A stretch of DNA of 64,000 bases from Tetraselmis striata (lineage: Eukaryota > Chlorophyta > Chlorodendrophyceae > Chlorodendrales > Chlorodendraceae). The notes beneath the pieces were generated by a model. The model searched no databases, was not told the origin of the DNA, and saw only the letters and a list, made by a program, of their open reading frames with translations. This document shows, piece after piece, positions 24,465-36,900 of this stretch. The position numbers and the translations under genes are program-made. Numbering within the stretch: position 1 is the first letter of the stretch; each line of letters opens with the position of its first letter. Where the stretch lies: positions 62,001 through 126,000 of the forward strand of contig VCJN01000207.1 of NCBI GenBank assembly GCA_006384855.1, given 5' to 3'.

Positions 24465-24750
24465 CCCCATGCAATAGTCTATGCATGCGCGGCGGGACGT
24501 GCGGGACAACAACCCCAGTGGTTGTGGGGCGGGAGGGTACTGGAAACGCTCAATGTGGCGCAAGTGCCACTCGTGTAGAACACTTATTGTTAGGGCCGAA
24601 GGGCTTGCTTAAACCTTTTGGTTATTAAGGCTGAACATAAATGTGCAACATTATAGGTTTTCCGGTCACAGCCCCTAGAGTCAGCTGCGCTACTATTCGT
24701 GAATTCACATTCGACGAAAAGGGGGCCTTTGACTGATGTGGGAAGGTGTA
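24465..24750 (+). mobile_element. Single diverged copy of the foldback-element arm
   Basis: This stretch matches the right arm of the foldback element near 31,306-31,584 and ends with GTGGGAAGGTGTA, like that element's end GTGGAGGGGTGTA. Shared blocks include the GCGGCGGGACGTGCGGG word, GCGCAAGTGCCACTCG and AGGGGGCCT. It shows that the arm sequence is dispersed. Confidence 0.7.
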
Positions 24751-25326
24751 ATACCGCTGCGATACAACGACTGTATATACGTGACGACTATGATACGATG
24801 ATGACATCATATTGCGCTCCTCGTGATGTACTACATGGTATCGGTTTCGGAGCAGACGTGTATAATATGGCTCCGAAAGTGAGCCATATGAACGAGTGAC
24901 ACCGGCTACCCCTACGAGGGTTGACCACGGATATGACACTAAGACAATCAATGTTTGCTCAGCGACGGTCGACATATCATCCAATAGAGAGTTAGGAAGC
25001 GGTCCCGCTACAGGAGGCAGTTCTGCTGTATATTTGAGGCGACACAATATTCTGCGCGTGCAAAACAATGATGGTAATAATGCTTTGCGTACACTGTTAT
25101 GTTGCCTACTCAGAAGTAAAGCGTCCTGCACAATCTATTTTGTGGCCATTCCTGTTGCGAGTAATCATTTTTCGACATTGAGACCGCCATTGATTCTGCC
25201 AATGGTGCTATGTGCTGGCATAAGGACTACCTATTGTCAAATGAGTAGAAAAGGTGTGCTGCCAGGCGCTATAAGATGACAACAGCAGCCCGATGGAGCA
25301 TGCACTGCTGAAAACAGTAAGGAGTC

Positions 25327-25553
25327 TTTGTTATTTACACTTGTTCATGAGTTCTCTTGTAAATGGCGATCTTTCGCATTCTGGGCGCACGTAGCTTCTA
25401 TCAAAAAGCACAGGACCCAGCTATGCGAGCCTTAGTTTGTTATTTACAGTTGTTCATGAGTTCTCTTGTAAATGGCGATCTTTCGCATTCTGGGCGCACG
25501 TAGCTTCTATCAAAAAGCACAGGACCCAGCTATGCGAGCCTTAGTTTGTTATT
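25327..25553 (+). repeat. 109-bp tandem duplication
   Basis: Two nearly identical 109-bp units occupy 25327-25435 and 25436-25544, followed by the first 9 bases of a third. The only difference I see is ACACTTG versus ACAGTTG near the start. The near-identity implies a recent event or an assembly duplication. Confidence 0.9.
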
Positions 25554-26007
25554 ATTATGCTTTTATTGCCGTTAGTAGCCGCGCCCGCAAGGGCAGGCGT
25601 CCACCGCACGACCTGCCAGGGTCTGCGCGTGCGAGTAGCGATTTGTTGCTACAAATACTAATGAGATTGTATTGGAGGCAGTTATGGCTGGTGGCCTGAG
25701 GCACGATGCATGCATGCATATATATGTCAATGACATGCCGATATGCTTTCTCCTCTACAGCACTGGACAATCATCAGCGTTCTGCTTGCAGAAGGGGCAT
25801 TACTCGCAGAATGTATACGTTCAAAGTATGTGAAGGTATTATCATACACTGCAGAGCGCGTGGCTCCAGATGGGCTACAGAGGAGAGGCAGAAATGATGG
25901 CTGTGATGGCGCAGCCTTTTCAGGAAACTCTGTCATGCTCAGGTTCGTTCACGTACATAAAGTGAGGTATGTGTGTCCCGAATGCCCGCTGATGTGGCGC
26001 ATAGTTG

Positions 26008-27336
26008 TTAGCGCTGGATAATCCAGGCTGATGTCAGGGTGCTTGCCGCATCGTCCGCTGCCACGAGGCGCACCGTGTTGTCACCTTCGTGCCCTGCCAT
26101 CGCCATTGGGTTGCTTTCCCCTGATGCCGTGGACAGCTGCGCAGCTCGGCGCCCGTTGCCCACACGCGGCACGCCAGCGCCGGTTGCGTCTGTAATAATC
26201 CACATCATTGGGTGGTCGCCGAGGAAGACATGCCCCGCGGCCAGGTCATAGCTGAGGAAGCGGCCGGGGGCAGCACTGTGGCCCTCGGCCATGTTGTATG
26301 CAGAGGCAATTGCAACTATCTCGGCCGCCTGCTGCGCCTGCCGGATGAATATCCAGCGCTGGCTGGGCGGCCGTGAGCGCCGCTGTCTCCCCATAGTGAC
26401 TGTCTGCCGCTCTGCGTCTGCGGTGTCCACATCGAGGGCGGGGGCAGTGCCATCCCTCCACAGGTGCGCATCAGCGAGGAGTATTGTGTGGGGTGGAGAG
26501 GGTAGGGCGAGTAGGGTCCCAGGTGGGCCTGTCGGAGGGTGCCCGGCATGGAACGTCTGCGGTGAGTCTGTGAGGGAGGCATCGCGCACAGCGATGTCAA
26601 ACACACATGGCCGCTTCACGAGGTCCATCGATGCATTGCTGAACATGATGCCGTCGTGAACCTCGATGCCAGGGCAGTCGTGCACGTGGCCGAAGAGGTG
26701 GAGGGGCACGCTCAGCCTGCGCACCGCCTCCCGCAGCGGCTGGCAGCCCCAGTGGCGATAGCGGTGATGCGCCCGCCCGCAAAGGCTGCACGCTGCACTG
26801 CTACTGTTGTCTCTACGCCGCCCGTGAGTGACCAAAGCAAGGTCCATGACGAGCAGCGGCGGGCTGTGTGTGATGAGCACGTCCGTGTCGGGCGGTATGG
26901 CATTCCATTTGGCAGTACGCTGCGCAGTGCTGAACGTGAACGCCCCGCCGCTGTTATTGGCGGCGCTGCCATAAAAGCGTATCCCCATCAGAGTCACCCC
27001 CGTCCCCTCTAGCATGTGGCAGTTCTCTACGCCCGCGCACACTGTGCTGTGGCACTGCTGCAGCGTCAAGCCGTCGAGACGTAGCTCATGGTTGCCGCAG
27101 ACGATCACCTTGTGGGTGTGGGGAAGCCGCCTGAGGTACGCGTTGAAGCGGGTGACGTGCTCGGGTCTGCCCGCCTGTGTGAAGTCGCCGCTATGCACGA
27201 GGATGTCCCCGTTGGGGATGTCGTGGTCCTTCCCGTGCGTGTCGCTGATATGCACGACCCGCACTACGGCGCTGCCTCCACCTCCGCGCACTGACACCCT
27301 GGCGTAGTGCTGGCGGGATCCTCTGCGCTGGAGCAT
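26008..27336 (-). CDS. MPPED1/2-like calcineurin-type metallophosphoesterase
   Basis: Metallophosphoesterases hydrolyse phosphodiesters or phosphomonoesters with two bound metal ions. This intronless gene encodes 442 aa. The conserved metal-binding blocks are ISDTHGK (about residues 30-36), GDILVHSGDFT, VIVCGNHE, VLITHSPP and LFGHVHD, in the standard order. The phrase order GDFTQAGRPEHVTRFNAYLRRLPH...KVIVCGNHEL resembles the MPPED1/MPPED2 (UPF0046) family. GNHE and GHVHD keep their His residues, so the enzyme should be active. About 180 C-terminal residues beyond the domain have no clear homologue. No targeting signal is evident. It stands alone between repeat-rich regions. Confidence 0.88.
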   Translation of the reverse strand: MLQRRGSRQHYARVSVRGGGGSAVVRVVHISDTHGKDHDIPNGDILVHSGDFTQAGRPEHVTRFNAYLRRLPHTHKVIVCGNHELRLDGLTLQQCHSTVCAGVENCHMLEGTGVTLMGIRFYGSAANNSGGAFTFSTAQRTAKWNAIPPDTDVLITHSPPLLVMDLALVTHGRRRDNSSSAACSLCGRAHHRYRHWGCQPLREAVRRLSVPLHLFGHVHDCPGIEVHDGIMFSNASMDLVKRPCVFDIAVRDASLTDSPQTFHAGHPPTGPPGTLLALPSPPHTILLADAHLWRDGTAPALDVDTADAERQTVTMGRQRRSRPPSQRWIFIRQAQQAAEIVAIASAYNMAEGHSAAPGRFLSYDLAAGHVFLGDHPMMWIITDATGAGVPRVGNGRRAAQLSTASGESNPMAMAGHEGDNTVRLVAADDAASTLTSAWIIQR

Positions 27337-28115
27337 GGTCGCTGAGGGTATGGCCGCCGGTTAGGGCGTGAAGCCAGAGTGACGCGCAGTTGAGCAGGAC
27401 CGGCCGAGCAGGCGGGGGCGGCTGTGCAACGATTTTTGCCAGCCAGCGCAAGTGATCTCAAGTTGTCGTACCCAGTCGGTGTCAGCTGTGGCTACCTGAG
27501 CGTCGCCTGCGTCGCCAGTGCGCTCGGGAACTCGGGAAAGGGAGCGACCGCAGGGAGGCCCTGCCGCCGACATTCATCGGCCCCATCAGAACCGGAGGGC
27601 GTCCTCGTCGCCCGCCGCGCGTCCTCGCCCATTTTTGCGCTGCGCTGACATGCTGACGAGGCGGACGAGCTCGACGACGGGACGAAAGCGACTTGGTTCG
27701 TTTTTGGACTATTGTATACTTGGGTCATAAAATGACGATGCGCGCCGCCGCCTCATGTCATCAGCAGCATATGGCTTCGCGTCATCGTCCATATCATCGT
27801 CGTATTAGGTAGTCATATCGGAAGTACATACACCTCTCCACGTAAGTTCCCAGGCCCCTTTCTCGCCGAATCCGAGCTTACGAATTAGGGCAGCTGAATC
27901 TAGGGTTTATGACCTGAAATCCTGGAATGTTGCACATTTATGCTCAGACTTTATCACGATCTCGTATAAGCAAGCCCTTTGGCCCTAACAAGCGTCATAC
28001 ACGAGTGGCACTTGCGCCACACTGAGCGTTTCCACTACCCCCAATGTTAGGGTTACCACTATAACCCTACCTGCATACTCATACCACCCCGTACTCGTAA
28101 GCACATGCATGTTCG

Positions 28116-28116
<1 letters not shown>

Positions 28117-28159
<43 letters not shown>

Positions 28160-28160
28160 C
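28117..28160 (+). repeat. TA microsatellite
   Basis: About twenty TA units with one G interruption, inside the left-arm insertion of the foldback element. Confidence 0.9.
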
Positions 28161-29579
28161 TCATTTCTGTACTACCCGACATCTGCTCAATGCCCGCACG
28201 CCACCAGTACCTATTACACGTCTTACAGACGTACTGCCACGTTACGCTCGCATGCTTCTTCCAATGCCCGAGGCTGTCTGCAGCAATCCCCGATGACTTC
28301 AAGACTAGATCGCATCTCCAAGCCTAGCACCTGCTTGCAACCGGCTGCCATGCCAATAGCTGTATAAAGCCGTGTACGCCTCGGTTCACTGTAACAATTA
28401 CCTTTGCTGCAAGCCTTTTCCCTCTCTTCACTAAAGCCTTTTGCTTAAAGCTAACACCCAAACAACAGTCATGTCCCGGGGGCAGGAAAAAACGGGGGTT
28501 GATGCCCCGCACGTCCCGTCGCGCATGCATAGACCATTGCATGGTGGGATGGCCGTGGGTGAGCGAGGAAACATGAGAGGCTAGGGTATTTTTGTTTGGG
28601 GTGGGGCCATAGTGGCGCGCGCCCGTGCACGATGTGGCGTGATACCATCGCCACTGACTGCAGTGCTGCCTCGTGGTGCAGCTCTCAAACTCGCGGTATC
28701 CCTCAGTGCGTTGCGAGGAAACGTCAGCATTTTTTTTACATAAAAACCACTAACATCCACGCGAGCATAGCTACAATTTTTCTAGATTCAGCACGGTCAT
28801 CCGAGGTCCTTTAGGCACTTTTCTATTCTTTTGAAATGATTGGTGGAATCTGATGACGTGTGTGTCAGCGTGTGGTCAACACATTAGCGTGAAACTTTAC
28901 GCCAAGTGAATCTCGAAACCTGATACACGGTGGCGGGACAGTGTGTTACGTGTACTCGTGCACGGGCCACTCATACTTGGCACATGGCCCCCTTGAGCGA
29001 TGCCCACAGCCACCATGCCGGATCCCCCCTTTCACAACTTTATTTCCACCGGCATCGACGCATCAAGGTGCGTGCCATTGCCGTCCCACATGGCTCACGA
29101 TGGTGCGCTATGAGCATGTGGCCATGTACGACTATAGAAAAGCTTTGGCCTACGGCAAGGAGGCCGCGAGAACCCTCTCCCGCCTGCGCGTGCAGCGATC
29201 ACATCCACATTTTGTCCGTGACTTTGCCCATAAACCATCGTCATCGACACGTAGGGCCTGGCCCAGGTCGTGAAGGACCTAATTTCAATGCCCTGGGTGT
29301 ATGGTGGATACTTATCATACCAAGGGTGATGTGGTAGGAGTACGGGGGCAGTAGTGTCCCTATTTATGCACATGAGTGGCGCAGTTTGTGGTTTTGAAGC
29401 GCTAGCGCCATCAGCCATGCTTTGCCTAAATAAAAATGTTGACGGCAACGGCTACCGCGTGGCAGTATGGGGTGTATGAAGTAACTTGACAGTTGAATCA
29501 GCGATGCGTCGATTTTTCAGAAATTTTAAAAGAACGGGTTCTATATCACTGGCCTACAGTTCTATGAATTGCATTGCCA

Positions 29580-29735
29580 GCGCTTTGAAGTATCAGTTTT
29601 TTTTTCCATTACGAGCAGCGGGTAGCGAGTACCAGTACCAATAGCGAGCGTTCGCATTGCGCTTTGAAGTAGTCGCTACCAGAGGTTTTTTTCCCATTAC
29701 CAGCAGCGAGTAGCGAGTACCAGTACCTCCCAACC
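29580..29735 (+). repeat. Imperfect tandem repeat, about 80 bp unit
   Basis: Two units each contain GCGCTTTGAAGTA, a T run, CCATTAC and TAGCGAGTACCAGTACC. The second unit also holds TAGTCGCTA at 29670-29678. It lies in the left-arm insertion of the foldback element. Confidence 0.75.
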
Positions 29736-32359
29736 GTGAGATCGTAATCGGACGGCTGTGTAATTAAGGACCGTGGGTGGGCGGGCGGGCGGGTGGGTGG
29801 ATTATAGTACTTAGTAGATAAGCGCTTTAGTCATGCACCTATAGGCCCGATCCGCTGCACTATACGGGTACCCGTACGGCAATAAAGCTCACCGCCGAAA
29901 AATCGATGCTTCGCTGGATCACCCTATCGCGCGGCATTTCCCCCCAGCCGTACGACCCTGAGCAACATGCATGCACGCGCGCACGGTCTCAGTCCAGCCG
30001 CGTATGGGCATGCTTTGGATCGATTTCGCAAACCCCATACTTATGTGGAGGGGTGTATATGACCGCGTATGTACTGGTGACGCATATCATATATATGTCA
30101 CCACGTGTGTAATATATACATGTACATATCCAGCATGTACATATATACATATATGCACGCGCGCGCTGCTGCTTTTCATTATGTACGCGATATGATATTT
30201 ATACAGTATGCGTATATATAACTCATCCACACAAGTATGGGGTTTGCGAAATCGATCCACATGCCCATACGCGGCTGCACCGAGACCGTGCGCGCGTGCA
30301 TGCATGTTACTCAGGGTCGTACGGCTGGGGGGGAATGCCGCGATACGCGATACAACCCATATTGCCACGCGGTAGCCGTTGCCGTCGACACTTTCATGTA
30401 GGCAAAAGCATGGCTGATGGCGCTAGCGCTTCAAAACCACATTTGCGCCACAGACTCATGTGCTTAAATAGGCATGGAACACCATTGCCCCGTACTCTTA
30501 CCACATCACCCTTGGTATGATCACTAAGTATCCACCATACACCCAAGGCATCGAAATTAGGCCCTTCACAACCTGGGCCAGGCCCTACGTGTCGATGACG
30601 ATGGTTTGTGGGCAAAATCATGGACAAAATGCGGATGTGATCGCTGCACGCGCAGTCGGGAGAGGGTTCTCGCGGCCTCCTTGCCGTAGGCCAAAGCTTT
30701 TCTATAGTAGTACATGGCCGCATGCTCATAGCGCACCACGGTGACTGAGCCATGTGGGGCGGCAATGGCGTGCACCTTGATGCGTCGATGCCGGTGGAAA
30801 TAATGCTGTGAAAGGGGAAGGTCTGGCGTGGCGGCCGTGGGTATCGCTCAAGGGGGGCATGTACCAAGTTCAAGTGGCCCGGGCGCGAGTACACGTAACA
30901 CACTGTCCCGCCACCGTGTATCAGGTTTCGAGATTCACTTGGCGTAAAGTGTCACGCTAATGTGTTGACCACACGCTGACACACACGTCAGATCGACCAA
31001 TCATTTCAAAAAAACTCAGAAGTGCCTAAATAACCTCTGATCGTGTTGGGGGTAAAGAAATTGTAGCTATGCTCGCGTGGATGTTAGTGGTATTTATATA
31101 TATGAAAGTATTCCGACGTTTCATCGCAACGCACCGAGCGATATCGCGAGTTTGAGAGCTGCACCACAAGGCAGCACTGCAGTGGCGATGGTGTCACGCC
31201 ACATCGCGCACGGGCACGCGCCACTACTGCTATGGCCCCACCCCACCCAAATCTCATCTCCTAACCTCTTCGCTGACATGTTTCCTCGCTCCCCCATGGC
31301 CATCCCACCATGCAATGATCTATGCATGCGCGGCGGGACGTGCGGGGCACCAACCCCCGTTGTTGTGGAGGTTATGGAATAAACGCTCAGTGTGGCGCAA
31401 GTGCCACTCGCGCATGACACTTGTCAGAGCCAACGGGCTTGCTTACACTCTGTGGTGATAAAGGCTGAGCATGAATATGCAACATTCCAGGATTTCAGGT
31501 CATAAACCCTAGATTCAGCTGCCCTACTATTCGTAAGCTCGAATTCGGCGAGAAGGGGGCCTAAGACTCGTGTGGAGGGGTGTATAATTTGCATTTAATA
31601 CATACATTCATTAACATCGTATAATGTCAAATATAATCTGTTGTCAATAATTGCAGTGTAGTAGTCGCTATATCAGCGCTTACTAGTTTCGCTAGTTTGT
31701 GTCACCCCTTCATCCAGCACATCAACTATTTGAAATCCGAAATTTCTTAAAACTTTATTCCCGCTTAGTCTTGGATACTGCTAAACATGACAGCTGTCTT
31801 ACGGCCCGGCGGCACGAACCCGCACAGGGTCCACAAAGTGAATAGCGCCTAGCGTGCAGCCCTCCGAAGGTCAACACATCAACTAATCATCATAGAGACC
31901 AGTCGATCATGGGATACATAGTTATTCGCTCAATCATATTTGTCACAAATTGTACGGGTAGTCAGTCGTCAGACACGGCCTATCAAAGTTGTACTCTACT
32001 AGGGGCATGTTGTGCTCCTTCCGATTCGCGAACGATATTGGGCCGCCATTTGCGCTTAGTTACTGCTTCCTGCTTTGGGATCACGAGGGCTGACCAATGC
32101 AAATACCTGCTTGGCTCTACGCAACAAGTAGACACGCGACTACTGAATGATTCTTGATCTGTGTGTAGCAAAATCCGGGTATATACCTGTTCACACGACC
32201 AGACCCGCAACTTGGTAGAGCGTAGAGTTGAGGTGCCGACATGTCGGCAATAGGCACTAGGAAGGGGGCTCGACGACAAGCCGGGCGCGAGGGCTGCTAC
32301 CATGTGGCTCCATCATGAAGCTTGAAATCATGACTTTTCTTTCCAACCATACGGGTATC

Positions 32360-32390
<31 letters not shown>

Positions 32391-32410
32391 TTCTATATGT
32401 AGGTGTATAT
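32360..32410 (+). repeat. AC microsatellite grading into AT
   Basis: About thirteen AC units are followed by an AT-rich stretch. Confidence 0.85.
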
Positions 32411-33238
32411 ATCTATCATACATATGATATACATATATATGGCGCATGTATATGCACCATATATATGTAAATGTGTAAATATGCATTGACGACCAGAAAT
32501 CTCGTGTACAGCGTGGCAGTCCGGCAATGCGCGAACGTTGCGAGGGATTAACCCGTGATAAAGAGTTTTGTGCACGCGTGGAATTGTGCTATCGGGGCGT
32601 TGGAGCAGTGCATCGTGCATGGACCGTCGTGCTGCCACATCACACCCGTTGTTTAATTTCGACGACAAATCGTGTATTACCGTGCTGGGCTACAAAACAA
32701 GGCTGTGCTTACTGGTCTGATGATCATGCTCAAAGTACCGCGTGGAACCTTGCCAAACCGGAATGACGTGTCTTCATTTTTGGACGAGAGAAAAATGACG
32801 CCGAGGACATTTCTCACTACCCATCGTCGTCTTGATCATCGATATGATGTACGACACTAGGCTTTTACCACTGCACGCATACTTCTCAGCATGAAATATC
32901 ATGACAACACTCAGATGTTCACACTCGGGCGGGCCCATGCTGATGATCAACAGTAAGCTGGCCATGCAATGTGCGAGACTATATCTTAAGTTTGTTTTAG
33001 TTCGCCAGGCAACAAAGCATATATGTGATGGACGCAATCAGCACCTCTGAATAAATAGCTTGCCAGGTTTTGATGCTCGAGTGTTGAGTCTTGAAAAGCC
33101 TGCCTCGTCGCAATATTTTCCCCTCGTCACTCTCAATGTGGTTTCCCGAATTGGAAACCGGATTTGCTGGTCTAACAACATGTAGCGTTCAGTCATCATC
33201 CCATGCGTCTAGTACCCCATACTGTTTCCTGGTGGCGC

Positions 33239-33264
33239 GGGGGGGGGGGGGGGGGGAGGGGGGG
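33239..33264 (+). repeat. Poly(G) run downstream of dynein gene
   Basis: Eighteen G, one A, seven G. It lies outside any recognised intron. Confidence 0.9.
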
Positions 33265-33934
33265 ATCGCGATACGGCGGGGGCAGGGCTGGCCGTAGACA
33301 AGTCTCACATGGAGGTAAAACCGCATACAATGCGTGCGTGTGCTTGCTTATTGATTGTTGGATCAGCAACAGGATACACACATTCATGAAATGCTATTCT
33401 GATACTGAATTCTGTTATTACTGCTGCCACAAACGAGTACTCACAAGCAGATAGGTACTGATGTTTTGTGAACCACAATTGGATTCTGTTAGAAGAACTA
33501 CGGGCACTGCAGCTTGTCACTGGTATTGCCGCTGCGATACCCAATCAACAGCAGTGAACAGGAAAGATGTAGTGAACAGGAAAGATGCGGTCCTGCGCAT
33601 TTGTGGTTGGCTGCGAGCTGCTGCAGATGTCGCGATCCCGGGTGTTGAGGCGACTCGGCAGTTATTACACAGTCCAGGTGTTACTCGGATGATATGAGCA
33701 TTCATGCTGGCCGTGCTTCTACGTCACCATAATCTTTACCCCCCGGAGACTGAAAAACGAATTGTGAACTGAGTCAAATTCACAGTGGTTTGCTGCTTGG
33801 GGCATGCGTACAGAGATAAATATTGCGGCACCAGGGTGCGTCGCCGCGAGATACAAATGGATTTAGGGCAATGTTGGCTGAGCAGCGCCGAAAGTTGAGA
33901 CTAGGCGCCGCATGGAGCGTGGTGTGATGCTGCT

Positions 33935-36900
33935 CTACTGATCAATGTTGAGGCACAGCGCCACGCCCTGCAGCACCCAGTGCGAGGGGTGCTCCGTGGT
34001 GGCCAGGTCCGCCTCAAGCACGAGGCCCACGCCCATCGCATTGCGGCGCGCCTGCGTGACATACACCGGCGCCTTGAACGTGTTGGAGAGCTTCAGCTTG
34101 GACGCCTCGATGGGGACGACCTCCATGATGGGCAGCTCCGTCACGAGCACCTTGGGGTCCTGCTTCTTGAGCACGCTGCGCTTGGTGTCCCAGCCGGCGC
34201 CCTCCAGGTACAGGCCGGTGATGTAGCAACCATGCCGGGGGCGCACCTGAGGGCAAGAGAGTGACCGATGGACGGTGAGGCAATGCCGAGACTATGGCCG
34301 ACAGGCAAGGCGGGGGGGGGGGGGGGGGGGGGGAGCTGCGGAGGAGGAAGGGGCTTCACGGGTTTGGGGTTGTGTGCATGCGACGAGGCCGCTCTCACCT
34401 TGACTTGGGACGGGTCGGTGTACTTGGTGACCTTCGTGTACAGGGTGGACTTGTCCAGCGGCCAGCCCTTGTCTCGGCAGGCAGCCTGTGGGGGCAGCGT
34501 CGCCCGCGCAGATGTTAGTCCCTGAGGAGGATGGGGACAGGAACGCGGGGCGAGAGGTGGGGGATGGGGGGGAGGAGGGGGGGGGGGGGGGGGGGGCACC
34601 TGCACAAGCGCCGCGATGTAGGTCTCCGGGATGTGGAGGCCGCTGAGCCACATGACCATCGGCTCGCCCACCTCGCCCCAGTCCTTGTACTGCGTGTAGC
34701 GCCGCTGGAACCACGTCATCCAGCTGGCGAGCATCTTGTCGGTGGCAGGGTTGAGCTTGGCCCAAATGGTGGGCAGCTGGCCGTTGAAGAGCGCGTTGGA
34801 GATGTCCTCCAGCTGGCTGGAGAAGCCGATCTCGCCCACCAGCGCGCGCCGGAGGTCGCGCAGGCTGATGCGCATGCGCACGACCAGGATGTTCCAGCGC
34901 TCGATCTCCTGCAGCAGCACCACCTGCGTGGGGCTTGGGATGGGGATCTCCTTCTTGAGCATTGGCAGGTCAAAGGGCTCCGGCAGCCGCCCCTGGATGT
35001 CCTTTGCCACGCCCGCGATGAACTCCTCGCGCGTGACGCCGCCGCCGGTGCTACCGGTGCGCGGCTGCAGGTCCACCAGGTCGCGCCAGATCTGCTTGGT
35101 CGCGTTGGTGTAGTACGAGATGTCCGCGTTGGCGTGCAGCCCAAACGCCTCAGGCGTCTGCACCAGCGGTAGCCCCTCAATGGCCTGGACATAGCTCTGC
35201 CGCGGCCCGGTGGGCGGGATGTCGTACTGCACGTGCTCGTTGGCGAAAAAGTGGAACGGCTGGAAGGTGTCGAACAGAAAGTCGCCCAGGTACTCCTCCA
35301 GGTAGGTGGTCAGGATGCGCCGATCAAACGAGTCGCTGACGCGACCGCCGTACATGGCCTCGCCGATCAGGTAGCGCAGCGTGGCCCAAGGAATGCTGTC
35401 GTCCTGCGGGACACCGGGAAAAGGGGGGGGGGGGGGGGCATCAGCCGGCGCTCCGGCGGCTGTTTTGACAGCAACACAGGGGAAGGGGGCGCGAAACAAG
35501 GGCAGGCTGCTCCGAAACCATAGCACCGCTTTGATATACTGCGGCCCGCACCATCGCGGCGACTCCGCTACTAAGCGAGTATAAGCGCTTGTAATCACAG
35601 ACATGCTCAAGTATTCAAAACAGCTACACTCCCCCCCTGCGCAACAACATGGAAAGCGCCCTGGTGAACACTCTACACCTCTGATTGCGCACAGGATACC
35701 AATGATGTGGCGCAACATCGTGTGATGGCACGAGCCCCTGCGTACCTGGAACAGGTACTAAAATAATGATAATATTATATTGCAGAAATATAGTTGATAA
35801 TTAATGTATAATAACTATAATTTGTTAGTATGACAAGTTATTATAATAATATAATAATATAAATCTTAATCACATCTAAATTCGGATATTAGGAGACATT
35901 ATTACTATATTTTGTCGGCAATATGAATTCATATGAGAACGAGACACCTCCTTGCGCTCCCAGTGCTCTTTACATACGGACCGTTCTGCGCTGCCGCAGC
36001 ATGTACGACGAGTGAGTGAGCGAGCCATTGGCCCCGGGGCAGCGCGCACCTGGTTGTCAAAGGCCTTGGTGAGGTAGGTGGAGACGAGCGCCATGGAGAT
36101 GCGGAAAGTCAGTCTCGTTGAAGTCGTAGGGCACGTTCCAGCCGAGCTTGCCATACTTGCGGCGCTCCTGCACGACGGCGTGGAAAAAGGCGAGCACGTA
36201 GATGAGCGGCCGGTTGGCGGGGTGCGGGCACTCCGCCAGGATCTCCTCCGTGATCTTGCTGTAGCTGCTACGCATGTTGAGCTTGAGTCCGTTTGGCGGC
36301 TCCGTCACGATCTTGAGCGACCGCTGCAGCACGCCCAGCGGGAACCGGTCCGTGGGGTCGGTGGTCAGCCAGAGCCGGAAGTCAGGGTGCGGGTCCGTGA
36401 TCTTCTCCAGGATCTTCTCCAGCGTCTTGAGCCAGCGGGGCAGCAGGTGGCAGTTCTGCAGCATGATCCACAGCCCGCGCGTGGCGCCCTGCTCGATGAA
36501 CTCCGCGGCCTTGGGGCCCATGCCCTGCCCCAGCGCCATGTACTTGAGCTTGGTGCCGGGCTTGTAGCCCATGAACTCGCCCAGCTTGAACACGTCGAAG
36601 CTGGGGTCCGCGCCCGGCGACAGGATGAACACGATGGGCGTCGTGCTGGTGGACTGGCGGTAGATGTTGTGGTAGTCCAGCACCGGCGGCTGCACGTACT
36701 TCTCGCCCATCTTGTCGATCACGTACCGCGTGATGCCGATCGTCACGCGGTCCATGCGCACACACCTGCATGCACAGGCCCGGTGGTGAGCGCTTGGCGG
36801 CCGGGAGAGCGGGCGACAGGCCGGAGGGGCGCCTCATGTGGCCGATGGATGGGAGCATCTGCGCCACGGAACACACCCATCCTGTGGAGAGGGGCGCCCT

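Larger units (their letters stand above)
21619..26007. other. Repeat-bearing intergenic region, 4.4 kb
   Basis: It lies between the RAP gene (+) and the metallophosphoesterase gene (-). It holds an orphan exon-like ORF with adjoining poly(C)/poly(G), a single copy of the foldback element arm and a 109-bp tandem duplication. Between these I recognise no gene. Confidence 0.5.
27829..31584. mobile_element. Large foldback (inverted-repeat) element, about 3.75 kb
   Basis: The left side (27829-about 29,480, resuming 29,925-30,060) is repeated in reverse complement on the right (30,220-30,350, then about 30,360-31,584), with the centre near 30,140. The outer ends agree: TACACCTCTCCACG on the left and TACACCCCTCCACACG read from the right end. 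The left arm has two extra stretches, about 28,080-28,490 with a TA microsatellite and 29,480-29,925. No transposase is recognisable. The arms carry matching short open frames, probably a consequence of arm identity. It looks like a foldback or long-TIR non-autonomous DNA transposon; no target-site duplication was found. Confidence 0.75.
31585..33934. other. Intergenic region, 2.3 kb
   Basis: It lies between the foldback element and the 3' end of the dynein gene. It holds TAGTCGCTA at 31662-31670, an AC/AT microsatellite near 32,360-32,410 and a G run at 33239-33264. TGTAA on the minus strand near 33,666 is a possible dynein poly(A) signal. No protein-coding gene is recognised. Confidence 0.5.

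Noticed and set aside
28930-30900. Paired open frames on both arms of the foldback element as transposase genes
   Set aside because: They are short, lack any known motif and are explained by arm-to-arm identity.
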